Shown: positions 51,827-61,458, counted from the stretch's first letter. The stretch: 64,000 nt of DNA from Geobacter sp. (GCA_009886125.1 VFJK01000061.1:1-64000); one strand, 5' to 3'. A program made the numbers and translations. Notes: generated from the letters alone by a model not told the origin.

Positions 51827-51943
51827 AGTTGCCTCCAGGATAAATGTTCCATTTGGGTGGATCACCGGTTCACGCGCGCGTGTGAACCGGTCAATAATGA
51901 GTTGCCTAACCAGTAGCTCGACAGAATAAGAAAGGGTAAAAAT

Positions 51944-54757
51944 TTGGCACACGATAAAATAATCATAAAAGGTGCCTGCGAGCACAACCTCAAGTGCATC
52001 GACCTTGAGATCCCACGCGACAGACTCGTTGTGATCACCGGGATTTCGGGTTCAGGCAAGTCGACGCTCGCGTTCGACACGATCTACGCAGAGGGGCAGC
52101 GTCGCTATGTGGAGTCTCTGTCATCCTATGCCCGCCAGTTTCTGGAGCAGATGGACAAGCCTGATGTCGAGTCCATCGAAGGGCTCTCGCCGGCGATCTC
52201 CATCGAGCAGAAGACCACCAGCAAGAATCCCCGTTCTACCGTCGGCACGGTCACCGAGATCTACGATTATCTCAGGCTCCTGTTTGCACGCATCGGCAAA
52301 CCCTTCTGCTATCAATGCGGCAAACTGATCTCCTCCCAGACAGTATCGCAGATGGTGGACCAGGTGATGGCGTTCCCTGAGGGGACGAAGTTCCAGCTTC
52401 TCTCCCCCATGATCAGAGGGCGCAAAGGGGAGTATCGGAAAGAGCTGCAGAACCTGCGCAAGGAGGGGTTTACGCGGGTCATCATCGACGGCGAAGCTCA
52501 TGAGCTGGCGGATGATTTCTCTCTGGACAAGAACAAGAAACATGATATCGACATCATCGTCGACCGGCTTATTGTGAAGCCGGGGATAGAGCGGCGTCTG
52601 GCAGACTCCTTCGAAACTGCACTGCACCATGCGGAGGGGATCGCCAAGGTCCAGATAATTGACGGCGAGACGACCCTTTTCTCTGAAGCCCTTGCCTGCA
52701 TCGACTGCTCGATCTCCTATCCCGAGATGACTCCGCGGATGTTCTCATTCAACAACCCGTATGGCGCCTGCCCCGACTGTACCGGCCTTGGTACGCGGAT
52801 GTACTTTGACGCCGATCTGGTGGTGCCGAACCCTGATCTGTCAATCCGCGAAGGGGCGATCGTCCCCTGGGAGAAGCGGCTTTCCGGATGGTACCATCTC
52901 ACGCTGGATGCTCTTGCAAAAGCCTATAAGTTCGATATCCGGACCCCGTTCAAAAATCTTTCTCCCAAAGTTCAGGATGTGATACTCCGCGGCTCGAAAG
53001 GGGAAAAGATCGAGTTCTGGTGGGATGAGGATGGCGGCAAGCGCCACACATACCATAAGGAGTTCGAAGGAGTGCTGAACAATCTGGAGCGGAGATATCT
53101 TGAGAGCGAATCAGAGAACGTTCGGGAGGATCTCGAAAAATACATGAATGTGATGCCCTGCCCTACCTGCGAAGGGGCACGGCTGAAGAAGGAGTCGCTT
53201 TTTGTCAGGGTCGGCGGGTCGAATATCACGGAGGTGACGGCGCTTGCTATCCGGGAATGTCTCGAATTCTTCAACCAGCTCCAGCTTTCCGAAAAGGAGA
53301 CCGAAATCGCCCGTCGGATTCTGAAAGAGATCAAAGAGCGGCTCGGATTCCTGGTGAACGTGGGTCTCGACTACCTTTCTCTCGACAGGACAGCCGGGAC
53401 ACTGTCCGGCGGGGAGGGGCAACGGATCCGGCTCGCGACCCAGATAGGATCTTCTCTGGTCGGCGTTCTTTATATCCTCGATGAGCCGTCGATCGGGCTC
53501 CACCAGAGGGACAATGCGCGATTGCTGATGACCCTGATGCACCTGCGCGATATTGGCAACACGGTTCTGGTCGTTGAGCATGATGAAGAGACGATCCTTG
53601 AAGCGGATCATGTTATCGACATGGGACCGGGCGCCGGTATTCACGGCGGCGAGGTCGTTGCTCAGGGGACGCCGCGGCAGATCATGGAAAACCCTGCTTC
53701 GATCACGGGCAAGTATCTTTCCGGAGAGTTGTTCATTCCGGTGCCGAATGAGAGGCGCAGGAGCAGCAAGTCTATAACCATTGTCGGTGCATCCGGGAAC
53801 AACCTGAAAAACGTGACCGTCGATATCCCTCTTGGTGTCATCACCTGCATTACCGGCGTGTCCGGTTCGGGTAAATCGACGCTGGTTATCGACACTCTGC
53901 ACAAGGTGTTGTCACAAAGGCTTTACCGGAGTCGTGAGAAGGCCGGGGCGGTACAGGACATTACCGGGCTCGAGTTCCTGGACAAGGTCATAAACATAGA
54001 CCAGTCCCCTATCGGGCGTACACCCCGCTCGAATCCGGCAACCTATACCGGCGTTTTTGCCGATATCCGCGACATATTCGCGCAGCTTCCCGAATCGAAA
54101 CTTCGTGGCTACAAGCCCGGCAGATATTCCTTCAATGTAAAGGGAGGAAGATGCGAGGCCTGTTCCGGCGACGGTATAATCAAGATCGAGATGCATTTTC
54201 TGCCCGATGTCTATGTCCAGTGCGAGATCTGCAAGGGGGCCAGGTACAACCGCGAGACTCTTGAAGTCCACTATAAAGGAAAAAGTATCGCAGATGTCCT
54301 CGACCTGACTGTTTCACAGGCACTCCAGTTCATGGAGAACATCCCTCGAATAAAGAACAAGCTCAAGACTGTTGAAGATGTGGGGCTTGGATACATCCGT
54401 CTCGGCCAGTCGGCGACCACGCTCTCTGGTGGTGAGGCACAGCGGGTCAAGCTGGCAAAAGAGCTTTCAAAAAGAGCTACCGGCCGGACCATCTATATTC
54501 TTGATGAACCGACAACCGGACTTCACTTCGCGGACATCGCCAAACTGCTGGAGGTGCTGAACAAGCTGGTGGAGGGTGGTAATACGATTGTCATCATCGA
54601 GCACAATCTTGATGTCATCAAGACTGCCGACTGGATCATAGATCTTGGCCCTGAAGGGGGAGACAAGGGGGGCGAGATCGTCGCCGCCGGTACGCCGGAG
54701 CAGGTGGCCAAGGTGACCGGGTCATATACCGGCCAGTATCTGAGGAAGCTGCTCTGA
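51944..54757 (+). CDS. uvrA: UvrABC excinuclease subunit A
   Basis: Damage-recognition ATPase of nucleotide excision repair, 937 residues. The two ABC units are visible: Walker [21 protein letters not shown] and [14 protein letters not shown], and signatures [16 protein letters not shown] and [16 protein letters not shown]. Zinc modules [14 protein letters not shown] and [29 protein letters not shown] are present. The start is a TTG ([33 protein letters not shown]), with AAAGGGTAAAA upstream. It works with UvrB and UvrC, which are not in the window. Confidence 0.97.
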   Translation: MAHDKIIIKGACEHNLKCIDLEIPRDRLVVITGISGSGKSTLAFDTIYAEGQRRYVESLSSYARQFLEQMDKPDVESIEGLSPAISIEQKTTSKNPRSTVGTVTEIYDYLRLLFARIGKPFCYQCGKLISSQTVSQMVDQVMAFPEGTKFQLLSPMIRGRKGEYRKELQNLRKEGFTRVIIDGEAHELADDFSLDKNKKHDIDIIVDRLIVKPGIERRLADSFETALHHAEGIAKVQIIDGETTLFSEALACIDCSISYPEMTPRMFSFNNPYGACPDCTGLGTRMYFDADLVVPNPDLSIREGAIVPWEKRLSGWYHLTLDALAKAYKFDIRTPFKNLSPKVQDVILRGSKGEKIEFWWDEDGGKRHTYHKEFEGVLNNLERRYLESESENVREDLEKYMNVMPCPTCEGARLKKESLFVRVGGSNITEVTALAIRECLEFFNQLQLSEKETEIARRILKEIKERLGFLVNVGLDYLSLDRTAGTLSGGEGQRIRLATQIGSSLVGVLYILDEPSIGLHQRDNARLLMTLMHLRDIGNTVLVVEHDEETILEADHVIDMGPGAGIHGGEVVAQGTPRQIMENPASITGKYLSGELFIPVPNERRRSSKSITIVGASGNNLKNVTVDIPLGVITCITGVSGSGKSTLVIDTLHKVLSQRLYRSREKAGAVQDITGLEFLDKVINIDQSPIGRTPRSNPATYTGVFADIRDIFAQLPESKLRGYKPGRYSFNVKGGRCEACSGDGIIKIEMHFLPDVYVQCEICKGARYNRETLEVHYKGKSIADVLDLTVSQALQFMENIPRIKNKLKTVEDVGLGYIRLGQSATTLSGGEAQRVKLAKELSKRATGRTIYILDEPTTGLHFADIAKLLEVLNKLVEGGNTIVIIEHNLDVIKTADWIIDLGPEGGDKGGEIVAAGTPEQVAKVTGSYTGQYLRKLL

Positions 54758-54777
54758 CACGTCCGACATGGTCGGAG

Positions 54778-54937
54778 TATCCGTGACGACGAGAGCCGTC
54801 ACTCTCTCATGCCTCTGCTTTGCGATTTCCAGTTATGAACGTTTGCGGCAGGGATTAACCGACAAATAAGGGGCAAACGCATAGGCAGCGATTGGCCCCG
54901 GCATTTCGTTCGCTTACGGCTCTCGTCGTCACGGATA
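54778..54937. repeat. Long-stem repeat element, copy 2
   Basis: The outer 22-bp arms are perfectly inverted (left arm starts TATCCGTGACGACGAGAG, right arm starts ACGGCTCTCGTCGTCACG). Inner flanks ACTCTCTCATGCCTCTGCTT and CCCCGGCATTTCGTTCGCTT match copy 1 at 24127. It lies between the convergent uvrA and hypothetical genes, so it may also act as a terminator. Confidence 0.7.
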
Positions 54938-54941
54938 CGGC

Positions 54942-55379
54942 TCAGGAAAGGGTGACCAGCCAGACATAGGGCACCATTCCGTAGTTCCAGGCAAGGCAGA
55001 GCCTGCGGTAACCCGAGAACAGAAGTGCTTCGCCCTCCGACTGCAAAATGATCGGTGCGGGGAGGATCAGCCTCCCTTCCCGTTGCAGTGCATCTTCCAT
55101 TTTGTTGTAGTTTAATCGATAGCCCCGCTTTGCCTTGGCAAGATAGCGGGTGTAATCATCAAAGGTGTGGTGTGAAAGCTGTACCGGAATCCCTTCGATC
55201 TCTACGCTCCGCAGGTAAGGTACCAGTCTCCCGGCAGCAAATCCCGCTGCGATCTTCTCCCAGTTTATGCCATGCTTTTGATAGAAAGGCTGCTTGGCAG
55301 GGTGGTGAAAAAACTCCCACTCCTCAGCGGCAAGCTCCGGTTGGACCCAGTCGATGTTGAGAGATGAAGTCGAGCGCAT
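54942..55379 (-). CDS. Hypothetical protein with ParB-like C-terminus
   Basis: Protein of 145 residues (ATG 55379 after AGGGGACCTTG; the track counts a TTG one codon earlier). The N-terminal half (WVQPELAAEEWEFFHHPAKQPFYQKHGINWEKIAAGFAAG) is not recognised. The C-terminal APIILQSEGEALLFSGYRRLCLAWNYGMVPYVWLV resembles the G-x-R-R-l-x-A-x-x-x-G-x-x-v-P core of ParB/Srx-type domains (GYRRLCLAWNYGMVP). This could mean nucleotide or DNA binding; confidence is modest. Confidence 0.6.
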   Translation of the reverse strand: MRSTSSLNIDWVQPELAAEEWEFFHHPAKQPFYQKHGINWEKIAAGFAAGRLVPYLRSVEIEGIPVQLSHHTFDDYTRYLAKAKRGYRLNYNKMEDALQREGRLILPAPIILQSEGEALLFSGYRRLCLAWNYGMVPYVWLVTLS

Positions 55380-55597
55380 CAAGGTCCCCTTTTCATGTAC
55401 AGCGGTATTCAGCTGACGGTCTGAGCGCAGAGGCGGTGAAGTGGTGATATGGCAGAACTGTTTTAGATAATAACAAGACTCGCTCCCAACTTCAATAAAT
55501 CCCGAAAATGATATCAGACTTCCTTCAACGACTTGCGATAAGCAAAAAATATGATAATATTTTCATGCAATTCCGCCATCCAGTTAAGGGGTATACG

Positions 55598-57163
55598 GTG
55601 GACCAGAGACATATAGAATCCCTTTTGCAGCCCGATGCCTATCCTGATCCTACGGATGTCGTGACCCTTGTCCAGACGCACATCTCCTGGATATTTCTAG
55701 CCGGAGAATTTGTCTACAAGATCAAAAAACCGGTTGACTTCGGTTTTCTCAACTTTTCCACTCTCGATCGTCGCAGGTTCTACTGTCATGAAGAGATAAG
55801 GCTTAACCGTCGCCTCTGTCCAGATGTGTACCTGCGCGTGATGCCGCTGCGCGAAAGCGCCGCAGGTGCTGCCTTTCACGGGGACGGAGCGGTCATCGAC
55901 TATGCGGTAAAGATGGTACGACTGCCGGCAGAGCGGATGGCTGATCGTCTTGTATCGAAGGGTGAGCTGACTTCAGCGGATGTGACAAGGATCGCGACCA
56001 CGGTGGCGGAGTTTCATGATCAGGCTGAACGTAGCAAAGAAATTGCCGAATATGGGAAACTGGACTCAATCGAAGGGAACTGGGAAGAGAACTTTCGGCA
56101 GGTTGAGGAGTTTGCAGAAGACACTATTGCTTCTCGTGACCTTCAGCTCATCAGGAGGTGGGTCGAGGCGTTCATGGCCGAAAACGCCGCTCTGTTCAGC
56201 GCAAGGGCAACTGGAGGTTTCATCAGGGAGTGTGATGGAGATCTTCATCTGGAGAACATCTGCCTGACCGACAGGGTCTCTGTATTCGACTGTATCGAGT
56301 TCAATAATCGTTTCCGATACATCGACACCGTTGCTGACATCTCCTTTCTTCTCATGGATCTGGAGTTCCACGGTCGGCGGGATCTGTCCAGGAAATTTCT
56401 TGAAGAGTATTGTGCGGTCAGCGGAGACAGCGGAGCGCTCTCTCTGGTCGGTTTTTACAGCGTATACCGCGCCTTTGTCAGGGGGAAAGTGGAAAGTTTC
56501 AAGTTGAAAGATCACGACATCTCCGCTGAAGAGAAACGTGTTGCGAGGGCGAAAGCAAACCGATATTTTCGACTGGCCAGAGGGTATATCCTTCGGGAGA
56601 AGCTCTTGCCGTCGCTCATCATCGTCAGCGGTCTTACCGGCAGCGGCAAGAGCACTATCGCTGAAGCGCTCTCTATTGAACTGGGGTTGAACGTGCTTTC
56701 GTCCGATCGGCTGAGAAAGGAGCTTGCCGGTGTCCCGTTACAGCAGCATGATCTGGATGATTACGGCAAGGGGATCTACTCCAAGAGCAGCACTGAAACC
56801 ACCTACCGGGAAATGATCACACGGGCAGATGCCTGCCTTGCCTCAGGTGAAGGGGTCATAGTCGATGCCACTTGCAGAAGGCGGATGGACAGGGAAAACC
56901 TTCGAAGGGTAGCAGAAAGATATTCAGCCCAGTTTTTCATTATTGAGCTTGAGTCTCATGAAGAGGTTATCCGTCAGAGGCTGGCAGAGCGCCTTCACCA
57001 AGGGTCAAGTATCTCTGACGGCAGATGGGAGGTATATCTTCGCCAAAGGGAGGAGTTCGAGCCAGTGCTGGAGAATGAAAAGGAGTTGTTTGTCGTGGAT
57101 GGTTCGGCGCCGCTTTATGAAATTCTCGATACAATTCTAGCCCATATCGGGCTCCTGCACTGA
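55598..57163 (+). CDS. Bifunctional phosphotransferase-like / P-loop kinase fusion
   Basis: Protein of 521 residues. The N-terminal 330 residues form an APH-like fold: HISWIFLAGEFVYKIKKPVDFGFL for the ATP site, then the catalytic-loop-like ECDGDLHLENICL and VFDCIEFNNRFRYIDTVADISFLLMDLE. The C-terminus is an AAA_33/adenylylsulfate-kinase-like P-loop domain (VSGLTGSGKSTIAEALS, then VIVDATCRRRMDRENL). The GTG at 55598 (MDQRHIESLLQPDAYP) with TAAGGGG upstream is preferred to the track start at 55508. Substrate unknown. Confidence 0.85.
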   Translation: MDQRHIESLLQPDAYPDPTDVVTLVQTHISWIFLAGEFVYKIKKPVDFGFLNFSTLDRRRFYCHEEIRLNRRLCPDVYLRVMPLRESAAGAAFHGDGAVIDYAVKMVRLPAERMADRLVSKGELTSADVTRIATTVAEFHDQAERSKEIAEYGKLDSIEGNWEENFRQVEEFAEDTIASRDLQLIRRWVEAFMAENAALFSARATGGFIRECDGDLHLENICLTDRVSVFDCIEFNNRFRYIDTVADISFLLMDLEFHGRRDLSRKFLEEYCAVSGDSGALSLVGFYSVYRAFVRGKVESFKLKDHDISAEEKRVARAKANRYFRLARGYILREKLLPSLIIVSGLTGSGKSTIAEALSIELGLNVLSSDRLRKELAGVPLQQHDLDDYGKGIYSKSSTETTYREMITRADACLASGEGVIVDATCRRRMDRENLRRVAERYSAQFFIIELESHEEVIRQRLAERLHQGSSISDGRWEVYLRQREEFEPVLENEKELFVVDGSAPLYEILDTILAHIGLLH

Positions 57164-57174
57164 TCGTATCGAAA

Positions 57175-57202
57175 ATCTGTCTGGGATTAATCCCAGACAG
57201 AT
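57175..57202. repeat. Perfect 28-bp palindrome
   Basis: ATCTGTCTGGGATT joined directly to its reverse complement, between two convergent genes. On the minus strand it is followed by TTTTCG, so it may act as a weak terminator for the DUF3553 gene. It could also be a protein-binding site. Confidence 0.7.
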
Positions 57203-57215
57203 GGTGTCCCGGATA

Positions 57216-57461
57216 CTATTTTTTCTTTTTGGCGACTCTCGGTGCTCTGGGGGCTTTTGTCGCTGCCAGGGCTTCAGCAGGAGGCAGAAATGAGCCTGGA
57301 GAGGCCGGCTCAAGTGTGGTAAAGTGAGAGACGGCGATTCGCCGGTTTGTGCCATCGCTGAACTGAATCATCGCCGATCTGGCGGTTACTTCAAGAACTT
57401 TACCGGAACCCCATCCCAGGCCTCCAGTGTGACTGATTATGTTTCCGACTCTTAATGCCAT
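57216..57461 (-). CDS. DUF3553-like small protein with Lys/Ala-rich tail
   Basis: Protein of 81 residues. The N-terminal part ALRVGNIISHTGGLGWGSGKVLEVTARSAMIQFSDGTNRRIAVSHFTTLEPA fits DUF3553, an SH3-like fold with the GWG motif also found at the end of UvrD/PcrA-type helicases. The tail AATKAPRAPRVAKKKK is basic and could touch nucleic acid. It is a single gene and its exact function is unknown. Confidence 0.75.
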   Translation of the reverse strand: MALRVGNIISHTGGLGWGSGKVLEVTARSAMIQFSDGTNRRIAVSHFTTLEPASPGSFLPPAEALAATKAPRAPRVAKKKK

Positions 57462-57850
57462 TGATTTGCACCGCTTTCTTATCAGTTAGGGTGGGTGAGT
57501 TAATTGCAACTCGAAAAGCTTCCAGGAGTGAGAAGAAGGTAAAATAATGATTTTAAATAACTATTTAACAATACGACAATGTCGCAAGATTAGCAATGAT
57601 TATCCGGGATATCTGACAATGAAGAGATTTAGAGCTTATCCGTAAATAAGCATTACAGGCTCGCATCCCGTCTTCACGTCATCTTTACCCGTGCCTCAAT
57701 CACAAAATCCTCGACGTAGCCATGCTACGCCTGCGGTTTTGCTCACTCGCCCCGGTCAAATCTGCCGCAAATCCGGGCGCGATCTCTCATAACGTTATTT
57801 ACGGACAAGCTCTTATTATGGATTTTCAACAGCATAAGCACATTAGTTGC
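57462..57850 (+). other. Gene-free stretch upstream of csp
   Basis: No gene is seen. The first 170 bases are AT-rich and unstructured, and the rest is the inverted-repeat element at 57631-57813. Confidence 0.5.
57631..57813. mobile_element. MITE-like element, 183 bp
   Basis: Terminal inverted repeats AGAGCTTATCCGTAAATAA and TTATTTACGGACAAGCTCT match at 18 of 19 positions. The centre carries GACGTAGCCATGCTACGCC, shared with the repeats at 29755 and 31911. No coding capacity and no clear target-site duplication were seen. Confidence 0.68.
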
Positions 57851-57880
57851 TTGACTTTAGCAGAACTTAACTGATATTGT
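57851..57880 (+). promoter_or_regulatory. Promoter of cold-shock gene
   Basis: -35 TTGACT (57851-57856) and -10 TATTGT (57875-57880), spacer 18 bp, leaving a 5' leader of roughly 55 bases before the csp start. Confidence 0.5.
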
Positions 57881-57940
57881 ATAAAAGATCCGGCTTATAG
57901 TCGGACAATTAAAACAAGAATTATCAGGAGAAGGTACACA

Positions 57941-58141
57941 ATGGTAGAAGGAACAGTAAAGTGGTTTAATGACAGCAAGGGTTTTGGTTTTCTCGAGCAG
58001 GAAAATGGCGAAGATGTATTTTGTCATTTTTCAGCCATCACAGGTGACGGATTCAAATCCCTGGCTGAAGGCGATAGAGTACAGTTTGAAGTTACCAAGG
58101 GTCCGAAAGGGCTTCAGGCCGCGAACGTGTCAAGAATCTAA
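57941..58141 (+). CDS. Cold-shock protein, CspA family
   Basis: Single-strand RNA/DNA-binding OB-fold protein of 66 residues. RNP1 is KGFGFLEQ (residues 13-20) and RNP2 is DVFCHFSAI (25-33), with the conserved GTVKWFND start and [10 protein letters not shown] end. It acts as an RNA chaperone in the cytoplasm. CAGGAGAAGGTACACA precedes ATG. It is followed by its own terminator, then by a small basic protein and an RNA helicase, a natural cold-adaptation group. Confidence 0.97.
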   Translation: MVEGTVKWFNDSKGFGFLEQENGEDVFCHFSAITGDGFKSLAEGDRVQFEVTKGPKGLQAANVSRI

Positions 58142-58160
58142 CGGTCGTCTCCAGTAGACA

Positions 58161-58195
58161 CAAAAAAGCCCCGGGATACCTCGGGGCTTTTTTTC
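58161..58195 (+). terminator. csp terminator
   Basis: AAAAAAGCCCCG-GGATACCT-CGGGGCTTTTTTT. A fraction of transcripts may read through into the next two genes. Confidence 0.92.
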
Positions 58196-58231
58196 TTGGA
58201 GCATCGGTTTATTTCACAGGAGATTATCCGT

Positions 58232-58381
58232 ATGGCAAAACCGAATTATCAATTTCAAAAGCGGCAGAAAGAACTCGAAAAAAAGAAGAAAACTGAGGAA
58301 AAGCTGCTGCGCAAGCGGGATAAACTGACCGATCAGGTCGAAGATGGTGCTGATCAGCCCGCAACTGACGACGATCAGTAG
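58232..58381 (+). CDS. Small highly charged protein beside helicase
   Basis: Protein of 49 residues: MAKPNYQFQKRQKELEKKKKTEEKLLRKRDKLTDQVEDG... The basic coiled N-terminus and acidic tail (DGADQPATDDDQ) are seen in a widespread family of tiny proteins, often beside csp or DEAD-helicase genes; the role is unknown. ACAGGAGATTATCCGT before the ATG at 58232 supports translation and excludes the track start at 58196. Confidence 0.75.
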   Translation: MAKPNYQFQKRQKELEKKKKTEEKLLRKRDKLTDQVEDGADQPATDDDQ

Positions 58382-58400
58382 TCATAATATAAGGAATTTC

Positions 58401-59738
58401 ATGCATTTCACCCAGTTTAATTTTCATCCACTCATTGCTGCCGGAGTTACGGCAGAAGGTTATATCACCCCGACCCCCATTCAACAACAGGCTATTCCAT
58501 CCGTTCTGGCCGGCCGCGATGTCATGGGCCTGGCGCAAACAGGCACCGGCAAGACCGCTGCATTTGCCCTGCCGATTCTTCAGCGGCTCATCGAAGGTCC
58601 TCGCGGCTTTGTACGCGCCCTTATCATCGCTCCGACCCGTGAACTTGCGGAGCAGATTCATGAGTCCATCAGCACACTTGGCCGAAAAACCCGCGTCAGG
58701 AGCATGACGATCTATGGAGGCGTCAACGTAAATCCACAGATCCAGAAGCTAAAGCAGGGGGTTGAAATAATTGTTGCCTGTCCCGGCCGACTGCTGGATC
58801 ACCTCTCACAGGGAAACATCGATCTGAGTCACGTCGAAGTGCTGGTTCTTGATGAAGCCGACCAGATGTTCGATATGGGATTCCTGCCTGATATCCGCCG
58901 GATTCTCAAGCAGGTCCCAACGGATCGCCAGACTCTTCTTTTCTCAGCGACAATGCCGACTGACATCCGGACCCTGGCCCACGATATACTACGGGATCCT
59001 GTCACGGTGCAGGTCGGCAATACTGCCCCTCCGGTCACGGTCTCCCATGCCCTTTATCCGGTTGAACAGCACCTCAAGACAGCCCTGCTGCTGGAGCTGC
59101 TGCTTCATACGGACACTGAGTCAGTGCTGATCTTCACCCGCACCAAGCACCGTGCGAAGCGCCTTGGCGAGCAGCTGGAAAAGGCAGGCTACAAGGCGGC
59201 ATCCTTGCAGGGGAATCTTTCACAGAATCGCCGCCAGGCTGCTCTCGACGGCTTCCGCGATGGTACCTTCCAGATTCTTGTTGCCACAGACATTGCAGCC
59301 AGAGGAATTGATGTCTCACAGATATCCCATGTCATCAACTATGACATCCCGGATACTGCCGAGGCATATGTTCACCGGATCGGCCGGACCGGTCGTGCTG
59401 CCAGGAGCGGCGACGCCTTTACCCTTGTTTCCGGTGAGGATGGCTTCATGGTCCGTACCATTGAAAAAACACTGGGGACGGCACTGGAACGCTGCACAAT
59501 TGACGGCTTCGATTATGCGGTCCCGGCTCCCAAAAAAGATGCAGAGTTTGCCCGTCCGCCACGCGAACCGCGTCAAATCCGCAAAACTCCCGGTGGTGCA
59601 AAGAGTAGCGGCGGCGAGAAAAGTTCTGCCAAATTCGACCCTGCTTCGACTCAGCCGAAATCGGCCGTCAATCCCCAGAAGGCCGGGTTCAGACCGCCGC
59701 AACTGAATAAAGCCCGTCCGTCACGCAGACATTCGTAA
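58401..59738 (+). CDS. DEAD-box RNA helicase, RhlE-like
   Basis: ATP-dependent RNA helicase of 445 residues. Motifs in order: Q-motif region FNFHPLIAAGVTAEGYITPTPIQQQAIP, I AQTGTGKT, Ia PTRELAEQ, II LDEADQMFDMGF, III SATMP, IV VLIFTRTK, V ATDIAARGIDV and VI HRIGRTGRAARSG. A low-complexity basic tail (RQIRKTPGGAKSSGGEKSSAKFD) follows from about residue 385. ATG 58401 (MHFTQFNFHP) after TAAGGAATTTC replaces the track start. It probably acts in ribosome assembly or RNA decay, especially in the cold. Confidence 0.94.
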   Translation: MHFTQFNFHPLIAAGVTAEGYITPTPIQQQAIPSVLAGRDVMGLAQTGTGKTAAFALPILQRLIEGPRGFVRALIIAPTRELAEQIHESISTLGRKTRVRSMTIYGGVNVNPQIQKLKQGVEIIVACPGRLLDHLSQGNIDLSHVEVLVLDEADQMFDMGFLPDIRRILKQVPTDRQTLLFSATMPTDIRTLAHDILRDPVTVQVGNTAPPVTVSHALYPVEQHLKTALLLELLLHTDTESVLIFTRTKHRAKRLGEQLEKAGYKAASLQGNLSQNRRQAALDGFRDGTFQILVATDIAARGIDVSQISHVINYDIPDTAEAYVHRIGRTGRAARSGDAFTLVSGEDGFMVRTIEKTLGTALERCTIDGFDYAVPAPKKDAEFARPPREPRQIRKTPGGAKSSGGEKSSAKFDPASTQPKSAVNPQKAGFRPPQLNKARPSRRHS

Positions 59739-59766
59739 ATTAATCTGCATATACTTCTGAAACAGC

Positions 59767-59790
59767 AAAGGCGACCGATCGGTCGCCTTT
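59767..59790. terminator. AAAGGCG palindrome as helicase terminator
   Basis: Perfect palindrome AAAGGCGACC-GATC-GGTCGCCTTT followed by TGC, the same family as copies in the first 11 kb. It lies between convergent rhlE and ABC-F genes and can serve both. Confidence 0.72.
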
Positions 59791-59811
59791 TGCATATTCA
59801 GTTTATTTTAC

Positions 59812-61440
59812 TCACGCATCTTCTCCGTGAACTTTATGCAGGTAGTAAGAGTAATCTCCCTGATAGACCCTCATCTCTCCATGGTCTATCTCAAAGACCC
59901 GGTCGACGAGGGACCGGAGAAAGTGCCGGTCATGACTTACCAGCACCACCGTGCCGGTGAAACTCTTTAAAGCATCAAGCAGAATCTCCCGTGACCGTAT
60001 ATCAAGATGATTGGTCGGTTCGTCAAGAACCAGGAAGTTAACCGGCCTTGCCAGGAGCGTGGCCAGAACCACTCTGCTTTTCTCCCCTCCGGAGAGGTTC
60101 TCGATCCGTTTCTCAACAGTGTCCCCTGAAAAGAGGAATGCGCCCAGCAGGTTCCTGATCACACCTATGGTTGCCAACGGCATCGCCTCCTGCAACGTCT
60201 CGAAGACCGTCTTCCCGGGAGCGAGCAGTTCCATGGCGTGCTGACTGAAGTAGCCGAGTTCCACGTTGGCTCCCAGCGAGACGACTCCGGCGGTAGGGTC
60301 GGTCTGTCCGGCCAGTACCTTGAGAAAGGTCGATTTGCCGGCGCCGTTTACCCCGACAACGGCGATCTTCTCCTCTCTCCTGATGATTCCCGAAATGCCG
60401 CTGAAAACCGGTTTTACCAGGCCGTCAGGGGTCAGCCAGCTTTTTGCCGCTCCATCCATGACCACCACATCATCGCCGCTTCGCGGAGGTTCGCTGAAAC
60501 TGAATCGGACAGTCCGTTCTTCAGGGGGGATCTCAATCCGGTCGATCTTTTCCAGCTTCTTGACCCGCGACTGGACCTGAGCTGCATGGGAGGCGCGGGC
60601 CGCAAAACGGGCTATGAACTCCTCCTCCTTGGCCAGCATATCCTGCTGACGCTTGTGGCTTGCCAGAAGCTGCTCAAGACGGATATCACGCTCCCGCTCG
60701 TAAAAGTCGTAGTTACCGCCATAGGTGGTGAGCGTCCGGTTGTTTACCTCGACGATCCGTGTAACGATACGATTCATAAAATCACGGTCATGGCTCGTCA
60801 TCAGCAGCGCACCGGTGAACTCCGCTGCCAGCCACTCTTCCAGCCAGATGATCGATTCAACGTCCAGATGATTGGTAGGCTCGTCCAGAAGCAGTACATC
60901 CGGATGCAAAGTCAGTATCCGGGCCAGACCGATCCGCATCTTCCAGCCGCCGCTGAACGATTCTACCGGATGATTGAACCGGTCAGGGCCGATGCCGAGA
61001 CCGGTCAGCACGGTCTGGGCGCGCGTATCCAGATCGTATCCGCCGCGATGCTCGAACTCTTCCATTGCAGTTCCGTAGCGCTCAAGAAGGGTCGCCATCT
61101 CGTTGTCCCCCATCGGCTCGCACATGGCGCTCTCCATGGTCTTCAGCTCTGCTGCAAGCTGCATCGTCGCTGCAGACCCGGCCATGACCTCTTCCAGCGC
61201 GGTTCTGCCGGACATATCGCCGACATCCTGGGAAAAGTAGCCGATGGTTGTCTTTTTTGCGCAGGTCATTTCGCCGGCATCCACCTCCTCTTCTCCGGTG
61301 ATGATCCGGAAGATGGTGCTCTTGCCTGCTCCGTTCGGTCCGACCAGGCCGGTTCTGGAGCCTGGAAGGATCTGGAAGCTGGCGTCGCGGAACAGCACCT
61401 GCGAACCGTGCTGTCTGGTGATATTTGAAAGATGAATCAT
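59812..61440 (-). CDS. ABC-F family ATPase
   Basis: Soluble tandem ABC ATPase of 542 residues that acts on ribosomes. First unit: Walker A GLVGPNGAGKSTIFRI, signature SFSGGWKMRIGLARIL, Walker B VLLLDEPTNHLD. A helical linker (about 235-310, DIRLEQLLASHKRQQDMLAKEEEFIARFAARASHAAQVQSR) follows. Second unit: GVNGAGKSTFLKVLAG, LSGGEKSRVVLATLL, FLVLDEPTNHLD. ATG 61440 (MIHLSNITRQHG) is the start, not the longer track start. It is close to Uup/YbiT-type factors rather than a membrane transporter. A hairpin with T-run lies just upstream. Confidence 0.93.
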   Translation of the reverse strand: MIHLSNITRQHGSQVLFRDASFQILPGSRTGLVGPNGAGKSTIFRIITGEEEVDAGEMTCAKKTTIGYFSQDVGDMSGRTALEEVMAGSAATMQLAAELKTMESAMCEPMGDNEMATLLERYGTAMEEFEHRGGYDLDTRAQTVLTGLGIGPDRFNHPVESFSGGWKMRIGLARILTLHPDVLLLDEPTNHLDVESIIWLEEWLAAEFTGALLMTSHDRDFMNRIVTRIVEVNNRTLTTYGGNYDFYERERDIRLEQLLASHKRQQDMLAKEEEFIARFAARASHAAQVQSRVKKLEKIDRIEIPPEERTVRFSFSEPPRSGDDVVVMDGAAKSWLTPDGLVKPVFSGISGIIRREEKIAVVGVNGAGKSTFLKVLAGQTDPTAGVVSLGANVELGYFSQHAMELLAPGKTVFETLQEAMPLATIGVIRNLLGAFLFSGDTVEKRIENLSGGEKSRVVLATLLARPVNFLVLDEPTNHLDIRSREILLDALKSFTGTVVLVSHDRHFLRSLVDRVFEIDHGEMRVYQGDYSYYLHKVHGEDA

Positions 61441-61458
61441 GGTCACTCCGGGATCGTG

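Noticed and set aside
60238-61428. 396-aa plus-strand ORF
   Set aside because: Antisense to the ABC-F gene with no recognisable motif.
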